A stretch of DNA of 64,000 nucleotides from Methanobacterium sp. (lineage in GTDB: Archaea; Methanobacteriota; Methanobacteria; Methanobacteriales; Methanobacteriaceae), in assembly GCF_016217785.1 (NCBI RefSeq), contig NZ_JACRGA010000005.1:62001-126000 (forward strand), read 5' to 3'. The notes beneath the pieces are model-generated. The model ran no database searches. It was not told where the DNA came from and saw only the letters and a list, made by a program, of their open reading frames with translations. Positions 26,114 through 40,477 of the stretch are shown piece after piece. Every line of letters begins with the position of its first letter. The first letter of the stretch is position 1. Made by a program: the position numbers and the translations under genes.

Positions 26114-26514
26114 AAGATCACCAGTCAACACTCCCCTTGTAGGAATACGGAAGCCTTCTTCCGATCAAATTCTTTGGATCTTTTTACTTATAAACTTATC
26201 CAAACATTCATTCAAAATTTCCAGAAAAAATTCACAATATGTCCAATGAAATATTAGTTTTCTTAAAATTCTTCAAATATTATGAATTAATAATATGTTT
26301 ACTCTCTTTTAGTTTACTCTCTTCATGTTAGGGAAGTGGTGAAGAAGTGTAAATATATGACGCGTGTTAGGGATGAATTATTAACATATAACCTTACGGA
26401 TGGTTATAGGGTTTAAAATAACTTGCGGATGCTTTATACGAGTATTTAATAATGAAAAATAAAAAAGGTTAAAAAAAAGTATATGCTTAAGTCCATTAAC
26501 TTTCAGCAATGTTT
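26114..26514. other. Intergenic interval with a hairpin and an imperfect direct repeat
   Basis: About 400 bases between the guaA PPase-subunit stop and the GTPase start, both on the minus strand. The right part has a less AT-rich patch (26340-26440) with a 7-bp hairpin and two related segments, ccttacggatggttata and acttgcggatgctttata. No credible ORF of useful length is present. Confidence 0.55.
26387..26408. promoter_or_regulatory. 7-bp perfect hairpin TATAACC/GGTTATA
   Basis: Stem 26387-26393 with 26402-26408, loop ttacggat. It lies about 105 bases downstream of the GMP synthase PPase-subunit stop (reading leftwards) and may be a 3' structure or an operator. Confidence 0.4.
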
Positions 26515-27441
26515 TTAAGCAAGTTCAATTGTACTTGGGGGTTTGTCACTAACTGAAAGAGACACATGGGTGACTTCCGGGATTTCGGCAGTTATTCTCC
26601 GGGAGATTGTTTTCACCATTTCCCAGGGGAGTTCCGGAACATCAGCAGTCATGGCATCCAGTGATTCAACCATTCTCAGGACTACCAGGTATCCGTAGTC
26701 CCGTATATCTCCTTTAACCCCTGTAACCTTGGTGTTGGTGAGCACTGCGAAGTACTGCCACAGGGTTTTATCAAGACCCTTCTTTTGCACTTCTTCCTCT
26801 ACTATGGCATTGGCTTTGCGGCATATTTCAATTTTCTGGGGGGTTATCTTTCCTGCTATGCGCACAGCCAGACCCGGACCCGGGTAGGGTTGCCGGTTCA
26901 CCATCTCATCAGGCAATCCCATTTCAGCTCCAATGATCCTCACTTCATCCTTATAAAGTTCTCTTATAGGTTCCACAAGCTCCAGAACCATCCCATGGGG
27001 GAGGGCAACGTTGTGATGGGATTTAATATCTCCATGACTTTCGATCCAGTCAGGGGCAATAGTGCCCTGCACCAGGAATTCGGCACCCACTTTCTCGGCT
27101 TCCCTTTCAAAAACCCGGATGAAGACTTCGCCTATGATCTTTCGTTTTTCTTCAGGGTCTTCAACTCCTTCCAGTTTACCCAGAAATTCTTCGCTGGCAT
27201 TGATGTACTTCAAGTTAAGCCGGTCATGGAATGTTTTTTGAACATAGTCTGCTTCCCCTTCCCGCAGGAGACCATGATCAACAAAGACTGCGGTTAAATT
27301 TTCTCCAATGGCATTTGAAACAAGAACTGATGCCACTGAACTATCAACACCACCGGATAAAGCAATTATTGCCTTTTTATTTCCTATGGTTTTTTTAATT
27401 TCATCTATTGATTCTTTAATGAAAGAAGACGGATCTAACAT
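26515..27441 (-). CDS. guaAB: GMP synthase, PPase (ATP pyrophosphatase) subunit B
   Basis: Adenylates XMP and aminates it to GMP with ammonia from the separate amidotransferase subunit. 308 residues, the normal archaeal length, from the ATG preceded by AGGTCGAT; an earlier in-frame start at 27498 would add 19 unconserved residues. The PP-loop SGGVDSS is at 29-35, and the C-terminal dimerisation domain with RQPYPGPGLAVRI is intact. The glutaminase subunit gene lies upstream on the same strand, after a gap of 109 bases. Confidence 0.95.
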   Translation of the reverse strand: MLDPSSFIKESIDEIKKTIGNKKAIIALSGGVDSSVASVLVSNAIGENLTAVFVDHGLLREGEADYVQKTFHDRLNLKYINASEEFLGKLEGVEDPEEKRKIIGEVFIRVFEREAEKVGAEFLVQGTIAPDWIESHGDIKSHHNVALPHGMVLELVEPIRELYKDEVRIIGAEMGLPDEMVNRQPYPGPGLAVRIAGKITPQKIEICRKANAIVEEEVQKKGLDKTLWQYFAVLTNTKVTGVKGDIRDYGYLVVLRMVESLDAMTADVPELPWEMVKTISRRITAEIPEVTHVSLSVSDKPPSTIELA

Positions 27442-27550
27442 GTTTATCGACCTATAATGATTTTTTTTTGATTCAATAAAGCATAAAAATTCTGTCAATC
27501 AAGTTAAATATGTTAATTATTTTCCAATGGAATCTTAATAATTGGAATCT

Positions 27551-28120
<570 letters not shown>

Positions 28121-28273
28121 TTTAATTATCCTCTTATCTTATTTCCTTAAGTTATTCCCTATTTTATTCTTATTATTCTCATTAATTCTATCTTCTCCAC
28201 TTTACAATAGAAGTGTAGATTTGCCAAATATTTTTATTAATTCGCCATTTCCGGGCTTGTAATTCCCATATGC

Positions 28274-28305
<32 letters not shown>

Positions 28306-28309
28306 AAAT

Positions 28310-28450
28310 ATGGAACTTCGAGACATTCTACTCATACTGGTGGCTCTGGTGCTAGCAGTGGTTTTCTTCTATGTATTCATATGGTTACTTCCGGTTATAA
28401 TTATACTGGTGATAGCCTATATCATATATATATTTTTGAAGGGATCCTGA
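28310..28450 (+). CDS. Small membrane peptide, 46 residues, unknown
   Basis: ATG to TGA gives 46 residues: a short charged head (MELRDIL), then two hydrophobic stretches separated by WLLP near residues 25-28, ending in FLKGS. It could be a hairpin of two membrane helices. There is no Shine-Dalgarno, but a TATA-like ttttatgtt lies about 28-30 bases upstream, compatible with a leaderless transcript. It sits in the divergent interval between guaAA and the DUF2124 gene. Unknown family; hydrophobic composition in AT-rich DNA can arise by chance. Confidence 0.5.
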   Translation: MELRDILLILVALVLAVVFFYVFIWLLPVIIILVIAYIIYIFLKGS

Positions 28451-28569
28451 GAGTATAATGAACATTCAACTTTTAATGTTCTTAAATTTTAGAATTCCCC
28501 TAGTTTAAACTTTTTATTAAATTTTTTAATAACCTGAATATTTTTTTTAAAATAGATATTGGTGATGTA

Positions 28570-29034
<465 letters not shown>

Positions 29035-29037
29035 ATG

Positions 29038-29133
29038 ATTATGGGATTATGGGATTATGGGATTATGGGATTATGGGATTATGGGATTATGGGATTATGG
29101 GATTATGGGATTATGGGATTATGGATTAATGGG
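29038..29133. repeat. Tandem octamer repeat ATTATGGG, about 11 copies
   Basis: Ten perfect ATTATGGG units run from 29038 to 29117, followed by a shortened copy and a degenerate attaatggg. The array fills most of the space between the DUF2124 stop (29034) and the DUF447 start (29149). Such arrays change length by slippage and here would alter the leader of the downstream gene. Confidence 0.95.
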
Positions 29134-29148
29134 TTAAAAGGTTAGATC

Positions 29149-29763
29149 ATGTTGGACTTGTATTCTGTGGGTATGGAACGTGGTCTCCTCTACGAGGTCA
29201 TAGTTACCACCCGAAACCCGGATGGAACCCCCAATGCAGCACCAATTGGTGTTATCTGTAAAGAAGATCGTGAAGTGGTTGTTTATCTCCATGAGGGATC
29301 AAAAACATTCGATAATGTGCGACGTGAAAAGAGTTTCTGTGTGAATATACTGCGGGATCCAATGGTATTTGTTGAATCAACCCTGGGAAATCTTGACAGC
29401 ACAAAATTCCAGACTCATGACCAGGATTTAAGCATCAAAGGAGCAGAAGCCTTTTTCACAGTTGAAGTCACCCGTGAAAAGCTGGTTCAACGCCAGGATC
29501 ATCTGGGAACTTCTACCCTAAATGTGGTAAATGCCAAGGTCCTGGAAGTGGTTAAGAATCAGGAACATGTTCATCCTTTAAACCGGGCCATTTATGGGAT
29601 AATTGAGGCCCTGGTGTATCTTAGCCGGATAGATATTGTTTCTGAAGATGAAAAGAAGGCATACCTGGAGAAGATTAGTGAAACCTCCAGGGTGGTGAAC
29701 AAGGTAGGCTCAGAGGACCATAAAAAAGCCATGAAGAAGATTATAGAATCCCTTGAAAAGTAA
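29149..29763 (+). CDS. DUF447 family protein (FMN-binding split-barrel fold)
   Basis: 204 residues. The N-terminal 100 or so residues (ATTRNPDGTPNAAPIGV-like strand, SKTFDNVRREKSFCVN) match the flavin-reductase-like split barrel of DUF447, and the remainder is a helical C-terminal domain ending in acidic/basic helices. Flavin is the expected ligand, but the reaction is unknown. It follows the ATTATGGG array, with TTAGATC before the ATG and only a weak Shine-Dalgarno. The preceding DUF2124 gene is on the same strand. Confidence 0.82.
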   Translation: MLDLYSVGMERGLLYEVIVTTRNPDGTPNAAPIGVICKEDREVVVYLHEGSKTFDNVRREKSFCVNILRDPMVFVESTLGNLDSTKFQTHDQDLSIKGAEAFFTVEVTREKLVQRQDHLGTSTLNVVNAKVLEVVKNQEHVHPLNRAIYGIIEALVYLSRIDIVSEDEKKAYLEKISETSRVVNKVGSEDHKKAMKKIIESLEK

Positions 29764-29802
29764 AATTCTAAATTAATTATAATAAATTTAATAAACCAAA
29801 AC

Positions 29803-30681
<879 letters not shown>

Positions 30682-30720
30682 TCAAAAACACCCATTTTTA
30701 GAATTTATTCACCTATCAGG

Positions 30721-30777
30721 AAGTTTTATTCTCCTCAGCAAGTTTTATTCTACTTATCAGTTAAGTTTTATTCTCCT
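30721..30777. repeat. Three copies of aagttttattctcct
   Basis: Copies at 30721-30735, 30740-30754 (one mismatch) and 30763-30777, with a truncated fourth at 30784, spaced 19 and 23 bases. On the minus strand they read aggagaataaaactt and lie in the leader of the UPF0282 gene. Confidence 0.75.
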
Positions 30778-30858
30778 ATCCTCAAGTTTTCACAAACATC
30801 AGATAACTTTTAAATCAAATAAATTAAGATTACTCTTATTTCTGAAACACCTAGCGTC

Positions 30859-32469
30859 TCATTTTAAAACATCCACAAACTGGAAACTTTCAACATCGAA
30901 TAAGCCCTGGTCGCTGATTTTTAGTTTGGGAATCACCAGGAGGGCCATGAATGACATGGTCATGAATGGTGAGGCCAATTTACAACCCATATCCTTAACC
31001 ACATCATGTAATTTAGTCAGCTGGTCAGATACCTCCCCCGCACTCAGGGTACTCATAAGACCAGCTATTGGGAGTTTAAGGGAATGAACCTCTTCATCAC
31101 AAACTGCAACCAGCCCTCCTCTATTCTTTTTAAGGGTGTTAACGGCAGCTGCCATATCCTGACTGTTGGTACCAACCACAATGATGTTATGGGAGTCATG
31201 GGCAACACTGGATGCAATAGCCCCTTTTTCAAGCTTGAAACCATTTACAAAGGCATTGGAAATGTGATTAGCCCCATATCTTTCCACCACTGCAATTTTC
31301 AGGATATCGTTTTCATGGTCTACTTTTAAAACGCCAGCAGAAGATTCCAGGATTGCTTCAGATTCTTCAGTGAGAAGCTGTCCCTCAATCACTTTAATAA
31401 CTCTCACTGTGACCTTTCCAGTTATGTTAGATTGTACTTCAAAATCCCATGGCTTTTTGTCACGTAATCTGAATGTATTTTCGATCATGGTGGGTTGGAC
31501 TTTGAAAAGGGCCTTCCCTTCCCTGGCAACCATCTCTCCATTTATCAGGACTTTTTTAACGTTGAAATGTTCCAGATCATCCACCAGCACCAGATCAGCT
31601 CTTTTACCAGGGCTAATTGACCCGGTATCCAGATGGTAATGGGATGCAGGATTCAAGGTAACCATCCTGATGGCTTCCACAGGATCCATGCCAAGTTGCA
31701 CCGCTTTTTGCAGGGTATGGTCTAAATGTCCCTCCAGAAGGTCCTGTGGGTGCCGGTCATCAGATACCAGGAAATCACCCCCCACACTCTGCAGTTCTTC
31801 TAGGTTCTTGGCTGATGATCCTTCCCGGATCATTATCTTCATCCCCAACCTCTTTTTCTCCTGTGCCTCCTCCAGCCTGCTGCACTCATGATCAGTGGAT
31901 ATACCAGCACCTATATACTTGCAGAGATCTGCACCGGATAAAAGAGGTGCATGGCCATCAACTGGTTTAGAATGTTCACGGGCGAGTTTAATCTTCTCCA
32001 GAACAACCTGCTCTTCTCCAATAACACCTGGAAAATTCATCATCTCCGCCAGTGCCACCACATCATCCATCTGGAGGATTTCATCTATTCCAGCAGGTCC
32101 CAGCACTGCTCCAGAAGTTTCAAAGGCTGTGGCAGGCACGCATGACGGGGCAGTGAAGAAAAAGTGGAGGGGAACTGTACTAGCATCCCTCATCATGTAG
32201 TCGATACCAGCAAGTCCCAGGACATTGGCAATTTCATGGGGATCAGCCACCACTGCCGTGGTTCCATGGGGCACCACCACCTCTGCAAAACGGGAAGGAG
32301 TGAGCATGGAGCTTTCAATGTGTATATGGGCATCGATAAACCCTGGGAGAATGTAGTTTTTAAACTCACCCTTAACTTCCCTGATACATTTAATCTCCCC
32401 ATTCTGGATTTCCACCTCTGCAGGGTAGATTTCTTCTGTAAAGAGGTTTAATAGGTTTCCTTTCAACAT
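30859..32469 (-). CDS. ade: Adenine deaminase
   Basis: Deaminates adenine to hypoxanthine in purine salvage. 536 residues of the amidohydrolase superfamily. DAHIHIESSML carries the first metal histidines; DPHEIANVLG, a DGHAP motif, and STDHECS follow; the C-terminal domain has SSVAHDSHNI. I start at the ATG following GGAGGATGCAC; the ATG six bases earlier overlaps the ribosome-binding site. It is convergent with nothing and follows the ornithine cyclodeaminase gene on the same strand. Confidence 0.95.
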   Translation of the reverse strand: MLKGNLLNLFTEEIYPAEVEIQNGEIKCIREVKGEFKNYILPGFIDAHIHIESSMLTPSRFAEVVVPHGTTAVVADPHEIANVLGLAGIDYMMRDASTVPLHFFFTAPSCVPATAFETSGAVLGPAGIDEILQMDDVVALAEMMNFPGVIGEEQVVLEKIKLAREHSKPVDGHAPLLSGADLCKYIGAGISTDHECSRLEEAQEKKRLGMKIMIREGSSAKNLEELQSVGGDFLVSDDRHPQDLLEGHLDHTLQKAVQLGMDPVEAIRMVTLNPASHYHLDTGSISPGKRADLVLVDDLEHFNVKKVLINGEMVAREGKALFKVQPTMIENTFRLRDKKPWDFEVQSNITGKVTVRVIKVIEGQLLTEESEAILESSAGVLKVDHENDILKIAVVERYGANHISNAFVNGFKLEKGAIASSVAHDSHNIIVVGTNSQDMAAAVNTLKKNRGGLVAVCDEEVHSLKLPIAGLMSTLSAGEVSDQLTKLHDVVKDMGCKLASPFMTMSFMALLVIPKLKISDQGLFDVESFQFVDVLK

Positions 32470-32608
32470 GTGCATCCTCCGTGGGCCTGACAGTGTCTAT
32501 GGTAAACTTTAATTTTTCCAGGATGAAATTAGTATCTAAGAATAATATTTGGTAGTTTCTAAGAATAATATTTAGTTTTCCAAAATAAAGGAATAGGTGG
32601 TTGTATTT

Positions 32609-33841
<1,233 letters not shown>

Positions 33842-34122
33842 AATAATCCTCCTATTTTATCCAAGTACAGGGATTTTCATGATTTACTAGTATATTCTTC
33901 ATAAATTTTATAATCATACTAGTGGATTATATTCCTGGAATACGTTTTATGAGTGTATTCAAATCTGATAAATTCTAAACATTTCTAGATTTGACTGGAT
34001 ATCTATAAATATTTATACGAATATTCCCTGGAAAGACATTTCATCCTTAATCTTGAAATTGATTTCATCCTTAAAAAGAATTAAACTAAAAATAAAAATA
34101 GTGCTAATGATTTCAAATAGAT

Positions 34123-35013
34123 TCATTGCAGGAACAGGAAGTCTAAAATCGTTTTGGCGGCATTGATTGAGGTGATATCCCCAATGGAGTTTGATGAAAC
34201 CTCAACCACATCCAATCCAATAACTTCTTTCCCTGCCAGAGAAAAGATCAGTTTTTCCAGATCATGGGGGCTCAGCCCGCCTGGTGTGGGAGTACCAACA
34301 CTGGGAGCATAAGCCGGGTCAAGCACATCCATATCCACGGTTACATATACCGGACCCTTTATCTTGTGAATGATATTTTTCATTCCATGAATATCCTCCT
34401 TTATCTCCGGAGGAGTGTAGTAATCTATTCCATTATCCTGAGCAAAGTGTGTTTCTTCAGCAGAGGCAGAGCGGATTCCCATCTGGATTATATGCCGTGG
34501 TTCAAGATCATGAATCCGTCGCATAACAGTGGCATGGGAATATTTTTCTCCCATATAATCGTCCCTGAGGTCCATATGGGCATCAAAATGGAGAATAGTA
34601 ACGTCCCGCATATTATGGGTCCCGGTAGTGTCATAAGACTTCACAACACCATAACTTATACTGTGTTCTCCGCCGATGGTTATGGGAACAATTCCTTCCT
34701 CTAAAATGGAGGATATAACAGATTCCAGGTTTAAACAGGTATTATTAAAGTTTCCAGGAACAGATTCCAGGTTTCCAATGTCCTGGACATGTGTATTAAG
34801 ACTTTTATCCAAAAATAAGTTGTATTTTTCAAAATTATAGGATGCCTCTCTTACAAAAAGAGGCCCATAACGTGCCCCAGGTTGGTAGGTGGTGGTGCTG
34901 TCAAAGGGCACCCCTAAAATACCAAAAACAGGCTTATCTTGAATTTCAGAGGAGTACTCAAACTCCGTCCGGGAAAAAGCAAATTTAAGAGGATTTTCAG
35001 TATATAAGTGCAT
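34123..35013 (-). CDS. speB: Agmatinase
   Basis: Hydrolyses agmatine to putrescine and urea. 296 residues of the ureohydrolase family with binuclear manganese ligands in GGEHS, DAHMDLRDDY and DMDVLDPAYAP; the SVGTPTPGG loop is present. It lies 50 bases downstream of aIF5A on the same strand, with no good Shine-Dalgarno before the ATG. Together with pyruvoyl arginine decarboxylase across the intergenic space it completes arginine to putrescine. Confidence 0.95.
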   Translation of the reverse strand: MHLYTENPLKFAFSRTEFEYSSEIQDKPVFGILGVPFDSTTTYQPGARYGPLFVREASYNFEKYNLFLDKSLNTHVQDIGNLESVPGNFNNTCLNLESVISSILEEGIVPITIGGEHSISYGVVKSYDTTGTHNMRDVTILHFDAHMDLRDDYMGEKYSHATVMRRIHDLEPRHIIQMGIRSASAEETHFAQDNGIDYYTPPEIKEDIHGMKNIIHKIKGPVYVTVDMDVLDPAYAPSVGTPTPGGLSPHDLEKLIFSLAGKEVIGLDVVEVSSNSIGDITSINAAKTILDFLFLQ

Positions 35014-35063
35014 TTATCCAAATCCTCATTAAATTTTTAAAATTATCTTAATCCTCATGGGGG

Positions 35064-35450
35064 TTATTTAATTCTCATGAGTTTCTTGTTACCCATGGCC
35101 ACAATATAACCTACTTCTGCCCCTTCAATCAGTTTATCACGCAGATCATCTGGTATTGGGACTTCGAAGGTTTCGTAGGTCTCTAGATCCATGAGCTGGA
35201 TGTCACTGCCCATTAAGGCCAGTACTTGGGCGGTTCTTTTATCAATGATAGGGACTTCTATTTTGGCATCCACTGGTTTTACCAGACCTCTTTTCTGGTT
35301 GTCGAAAACTCCGACGGCGTCCACCCTGGCCTTAGCTGCCCCGTGCTTACCTGGGGATGAAGTCTGGATACTCACTACTTTAGATGCTTCACCATCTAAT
35401 ACCACATATTTACCTACTTTAAGCGTTTTAACTTCCACTACCTTAGTCAT
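35064..35450 (-). CDS. eif5A: Translation initiation factor aIF5A
   Basis: Promotes peptide-bond formation at difficult sequences. 128 residues: an SH3-like N-terminal domain with the hypusination loop SSPGKHGAAKA, where K35 is the modified lysine, and a C-terminal OB domain. The ATG at 35450 is chosen because GGAGGT lies just upstream; an in-frame start at 35504 adds 18 unconserved residues. The deoxyhypusine donor comes from polyamine metabolism, encoded on both sides (speB and pdaD). Confidence 0.96.
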   Translation of the reverse strand: MTKVVEVKTLKVGKYVVLDGEASKVVSIQTSSPGKHGAAKARVDAVGVFDNQKRGLVKPVDAKIEVPIIDKRTAQVLALMGSDIQLMDLETYETFEVPIPDDLRDKLIEGAEVGYIVAMGNKKLMRIK

Positions 35451-35606
35451 GCTATTTACCTCCGTATTATACGTATAAACTTCAGATCGATGTGTGGGAT
35501 CCATAAATTTTTAGAACCTAAGAAATAGAATCTATTATGATTAATATAACATCTGCTACTAATAACTCTGCTTGCAGGGTATAAATATATTTATAGATAC
35601 CTCTCT

Positions 35607-35655
<49 letters not shown>

Positions 35656-35670
35656 ATTTTGAGTGATATG

Positions 35671-36114
35671 ATGAAAGTTTCAATAACATCAGGAAGATCA
35701 GAAGGACCCACCAGGCTAAATGCCTTTGATAATGCCCTTTTAGATGCGGGGATTGGTGACGTGAACCTAATAACAGTATCCAGCATACTCCCTAAAGACA
35801 CAGAGATAGTTGAACTTCCTTACATTAAGGAAGGTAAAATGGTTAATTGTGTCCTGGCCTGCGCACATTCAGACCAGCCAGGGGATTTAATAACCGCTGC
35901 AGTGGCAGTGGCAATATCCGATGATTTTGGGTGTGTGGTGGAACACTCCGGGGTGAACCAGGACCCAGATGTCATCAAAGAAGAAGCGGAAACCATGGTA
36001 AAGTACATGATGCAGGTGAGGGGTCTTACCATCAGGGAAATCATCATAGCACATGAAAGTCATATAGTTAAAGAAGAGGCAGTTGCACTGGCTGCTGTGG
36101 TATATCTGGAATGA
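35671..36114 (+). CDS. pdaD: Pyruvoyl-dependent arginine decarboxylase proenzyme
   Basis: Decarboxylates arginine to agmatine. 147 residues from the second of two adjacent ATGs (35668/35671), with GTGAT upstream. Self-cleavage should occur between the two serines of TVSSILP (S37/S38), converting S38 to the pyruvoyl group. The protein therefore matures into a small beta and a larger alpha chain. It is divergent from aIF5A and agmatinase, a tight polyamine grouping. Confidence 0.94.
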   Translation: MKVSITSGRSEGPTRLNAFDNALLDAGIGDVNLITVSSILPKDTEIVELPYIKEGKMVNCVLACAHSDQPGDLITAAVAVAISDDFGCVVEHSGVNQDPDVIKEEAETMVKYMMQVRGLTIREIIIAHESHIVKEEAVALAAVVYLE

Positions 36115-36266
36115 CTCATGTGGCTACTTTAGATAGAATACTAATTACTAGTCCTTTAAAATAGTGATCATGAATGATACTGAATAAAAACCAACTTTGA
36201 AGTAAAATTCAAGTGTTTTATTGGGTTCAGGGGCCTAGAATAAGTTTTGATAGGAGGAGGGTAACT

Positions 36267-37105
36267 ATGAATAGAGAAGATCAGGAATTTTGGGGTGAGG
36301 TATGCCAGGATTTAATTGAGGAATCTCAAAGGGCAATATCCCCTCTTATAGGATCCCAAAAGAGTGGAGAGATAGTTAAAATGGGTGCTGATGGAACTCC
36401 AACCACTCTTATTGACATGGTGGCAGAAAACAAGGTTATGGAAGTTTTGGAAGGTGTTGACAGACCATTAACTCTTATAAGTGAAGAAATTGGTGAAGTA
36501 ACCATTGGTGAAGGCCCATCTGATGCCATACTGGTGGTGGACCCCCTGGACGGCACCAGCAATGCAGTGAAGAACATACCTGCCTACGGGATATCCGTAG
36601 CAGTGGCACCTATTTCCCCTGGAAAAAAAGGTTCTTTAACTATTCAGGATATTCAGATGGGTGTGGTGAAAAACTATGCTACAGAAGATATTTACAGTGC
36701 AGTTAAGGGCCAGGGGGCTTTTGTTAATGGGAATGATCTTACACCATCTCTTAAGCAGGATTTAGCCCATATATCTCTGGGAGCTTACGTTTACAGGATG
36801 GACATGGGAAAAATCGAAATTCTCTGCAAAAGTGTCAGAAGAATGAGAATTCTGGGGGCGGTGGCAATAGAACTCTCCTATGTTGCCGATGGAACCTACG
36901 ATGCATTCGTTGATGTGAAAAATAATCTACGGTTGGTTGATGTTGCTGCAGCCAAGCTTATCCTGGAAGAAAGTGGGGGGATTGTGACGGATTCCAATGG
37001 AAAATCCCTTAATGGGAGGTTAAGTGTTCTGGAGAAAACTTCCCTTATAGCTACCTGTAATGAAGTTATTCATAAAAAGATAATGGATATACTGGAGGGG
37101 ATTTA

Positions 37106-37106
<1 letters not shown>
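36267..37106 (+). CDS. suhB: Bifunctional inositol monophosphatase / fructose-1,6-bisphosphatase
   Basis: 279 residues of the IMPase/FBPase IV family, acting on inositol phosphate and fructose-1,6-bisphosphate in archaea. Metal-binding motifs: SEEIGE (about 73-78), DPLDGTSNA (about 93-101) and a C-terminal LVDVAAAKLILEESGG with the third Asp. The ATG at 36267 follows AGGAGG; an upstream start at 36213 is not supported. The stop overlaps the NAD kinase ATG by one base (TAATG). In some methanogens these two activities are one fused protein, which supports a joint role. Confidence 0.92.
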
Positions 37107-37942
<836 letters not shown>

Positions 37943-37943
37943 A

Positions 37944-39407
37944 ATGAAAATTCTCATAGTAGACCTGACCCATGGTGGAACCATACTGGCCTCTGAATTT
38001 TCTAAAAAACAGGACTGTAAGGTTTTTGCATGGGACATCTACCACACCCTCTCCGAAGAAGATAAATCCGCACTGGAAGTCCAGGGAATAGAAATGGTTG
38101 ATGAATCATTCTATGAAAGTTATTTCAATGAAAATCTTTCCTATGGCGATGATATCTCCGGAGATGATACCTCGAGAGATAATAACTCCGAATTACTGGT
38201 TGTAGCTCCGGTGCACTGTAATCTGCCCCATCCTCCCCACATGACCCACCACCAGGCAGTGGGATTTCTCTTGAAAGACCTGATAACAGTGCCGGTAATT
38301 GAAATCACCGGGGTGAAGGGTAAAACCAGCACAGCAGCCATGCTCAAGGAGATATACCGTGATAAAAACCCGCTGATATTAAGTAGTCTTGGTGTTGAAG
38401 TTGCTGGTGTAGGATGCCAAATCACTCTCCAGAAAGACATTAGCATAACTCCGGCCAGTATCATAACCGCCTGGAAACTTGCACAGGAATTTTATAAAGA
38501 TAAAAAATTCGATAAGGATAACTTTTGTAATAAAATCCCCAGAGTAGATATCTGCATATTTGAAAGTTCCCTGGGAGGAACAGGACTAGCAGATGTAGGA
38601 GTTATCACCAATATTGCTGAGGATTATACCATAGCCAAGGGAAGTAGCAGTGCCAGTAAAGCCAAGCTACAGATGTTTGAAAGCAAACTAGTAGTCTGTG
38701 ATAATAATTCTTACCAGGAAATTTATTCCCATCACGCTCCAGTAAACCAGAAAACGAATACATTCTCCATGGGTGGGGAAAAAAATGATAATGTAAATGT
38801 TAAAGTGCACAATATTAATTATGGGCTCCATAAGACAGTATTCCAGGTGGAAGTAACCGATCTTGTAACCATAGATGGGAAGTCAATAAACACCTCCTTT
38901 GAAGTTTCCACATTTGCCCCTGCCCAACACCACATTGAAAACACACTTTCAGCAATAACTGCATCTTTATCCATGGGAACTCCCCCCAAATCTGTGATTA
39001 AAGGTCTGGAAAACTTCAGTGGACTGCCTGGGAGAACATCCCTCAGTAAAAGAGGCAAAATAATGATTATTCAGGAGATCAATCCTGGAATAAACGTTAC
39101 GGCAGTAAAAAAAGCAGTTAACATGATAAAAGGTTATGAAAAACCAGCACTGATACTGGGGGGAAGTTACGGTGTAACCTGTGAGGAGATTGATGAAAAA
39201 TCTCTTTCAAACTTTTTAGCTGACCTGAATGATGATATCTTCCTGATATTAACCGGAGATCTGGGTTGCAGTGTAAGGGAAAGGATGGGAAAAAACTATA
39301 ATTATCATAATAACATAGAACTGGCACTTAACGAGGCAGAAAAGGCCGGTGCAAAAAATATATTGCTAATATATCGTTCCAATTTTTCAGAATTAAGCAG
39401 AAGATAA
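37944..39407 (+). CDS. cfbE: Mur-ligase family protein, probable coenzyme F430 synthetase CfbE
   Basis: 487 residues. ATP-dependent ligase of the MurC/D/E/F fold with P-loop TGVKGKTST (122-130) and a C-terminal domain. The methanogen Mur-like protein CfbE carries out cyclisation of the g-lactam amide before the final ring of coenzyme F430. Context supports this: hemC lies next, and the gene starts one base after nadK ends. An acidic low-complexity insertion at 65-85 (SYGDDISGDD) looks like a flexible loop. A role as another Mur-like ligase cannot be excluded. Confidence 0.8.
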   Translation: MKILIVDLTHGGTILASEFSKKQDCKVFAWDIYHTLSEEDKSALEVQGIEMVDESFYESYFNENLSYGDDISGDDTSRDNNSELLVVAPVHCNLPHPPHMTHHQAVGFLLKDLITVPVIEITGVKGKTSTAAMLKEIYRDKNPLILSSLGVEVAGVGCQITLQKDISITPASIITAWKLAQEFYKDKKFDKDNFCNKIPRVDICIFESSLGGTGLADVGVITNIAEDYTIAKGSSSASKAKLQMFESKLVVCDNNSYQEIYSHHAPVNQKTNTFSMGGEKNDNVNVKVHNINYGLHKTVFQVEVTDLVTIDGKSINTSFEVSTFAPAQHHIENTLSAITASLSMGTPPKSVIKGLENFSGLPGRTSLSKRGKIMIIQEINPGINVTAVKKAVNMIKGYEKPALILGGSYGVTCEEIDEKSLSNFLADLNDDIFLILTGDLGCSVRERMGKNYNYHNNIELALNEAEKAGAKNILLIYRSNFSELSRR

Positions 39408-39593
39408 CACCAGAGAAGATAACTTTAAATCGTTCCATGATAAACAGAATAGGTGGTTAATTTTTCTCATGACAACATTTATTAAAGATCATAGGAAATC
39501 AATCAACTAAGGATTCTTATACAAGTCTGCTATCTTAGGCAGCAGCTTTTAAATGACAAACTTTTATGACTTAAATTCAGTAATTCGCCACAC

Positions 39594-40476
<883 letters not shown>

Positions 40477-40477
<1 letters not shown>

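Noticed and set aside
26370..26430. Short ORF starting ATGACGCGTG, possibly a truncated gene
   Set aside because: Only 19 codons, no ribosome-binding site or homology.
29038..29133. CRISPR array
   Set aside because: Direct octamer repeat without spacers.
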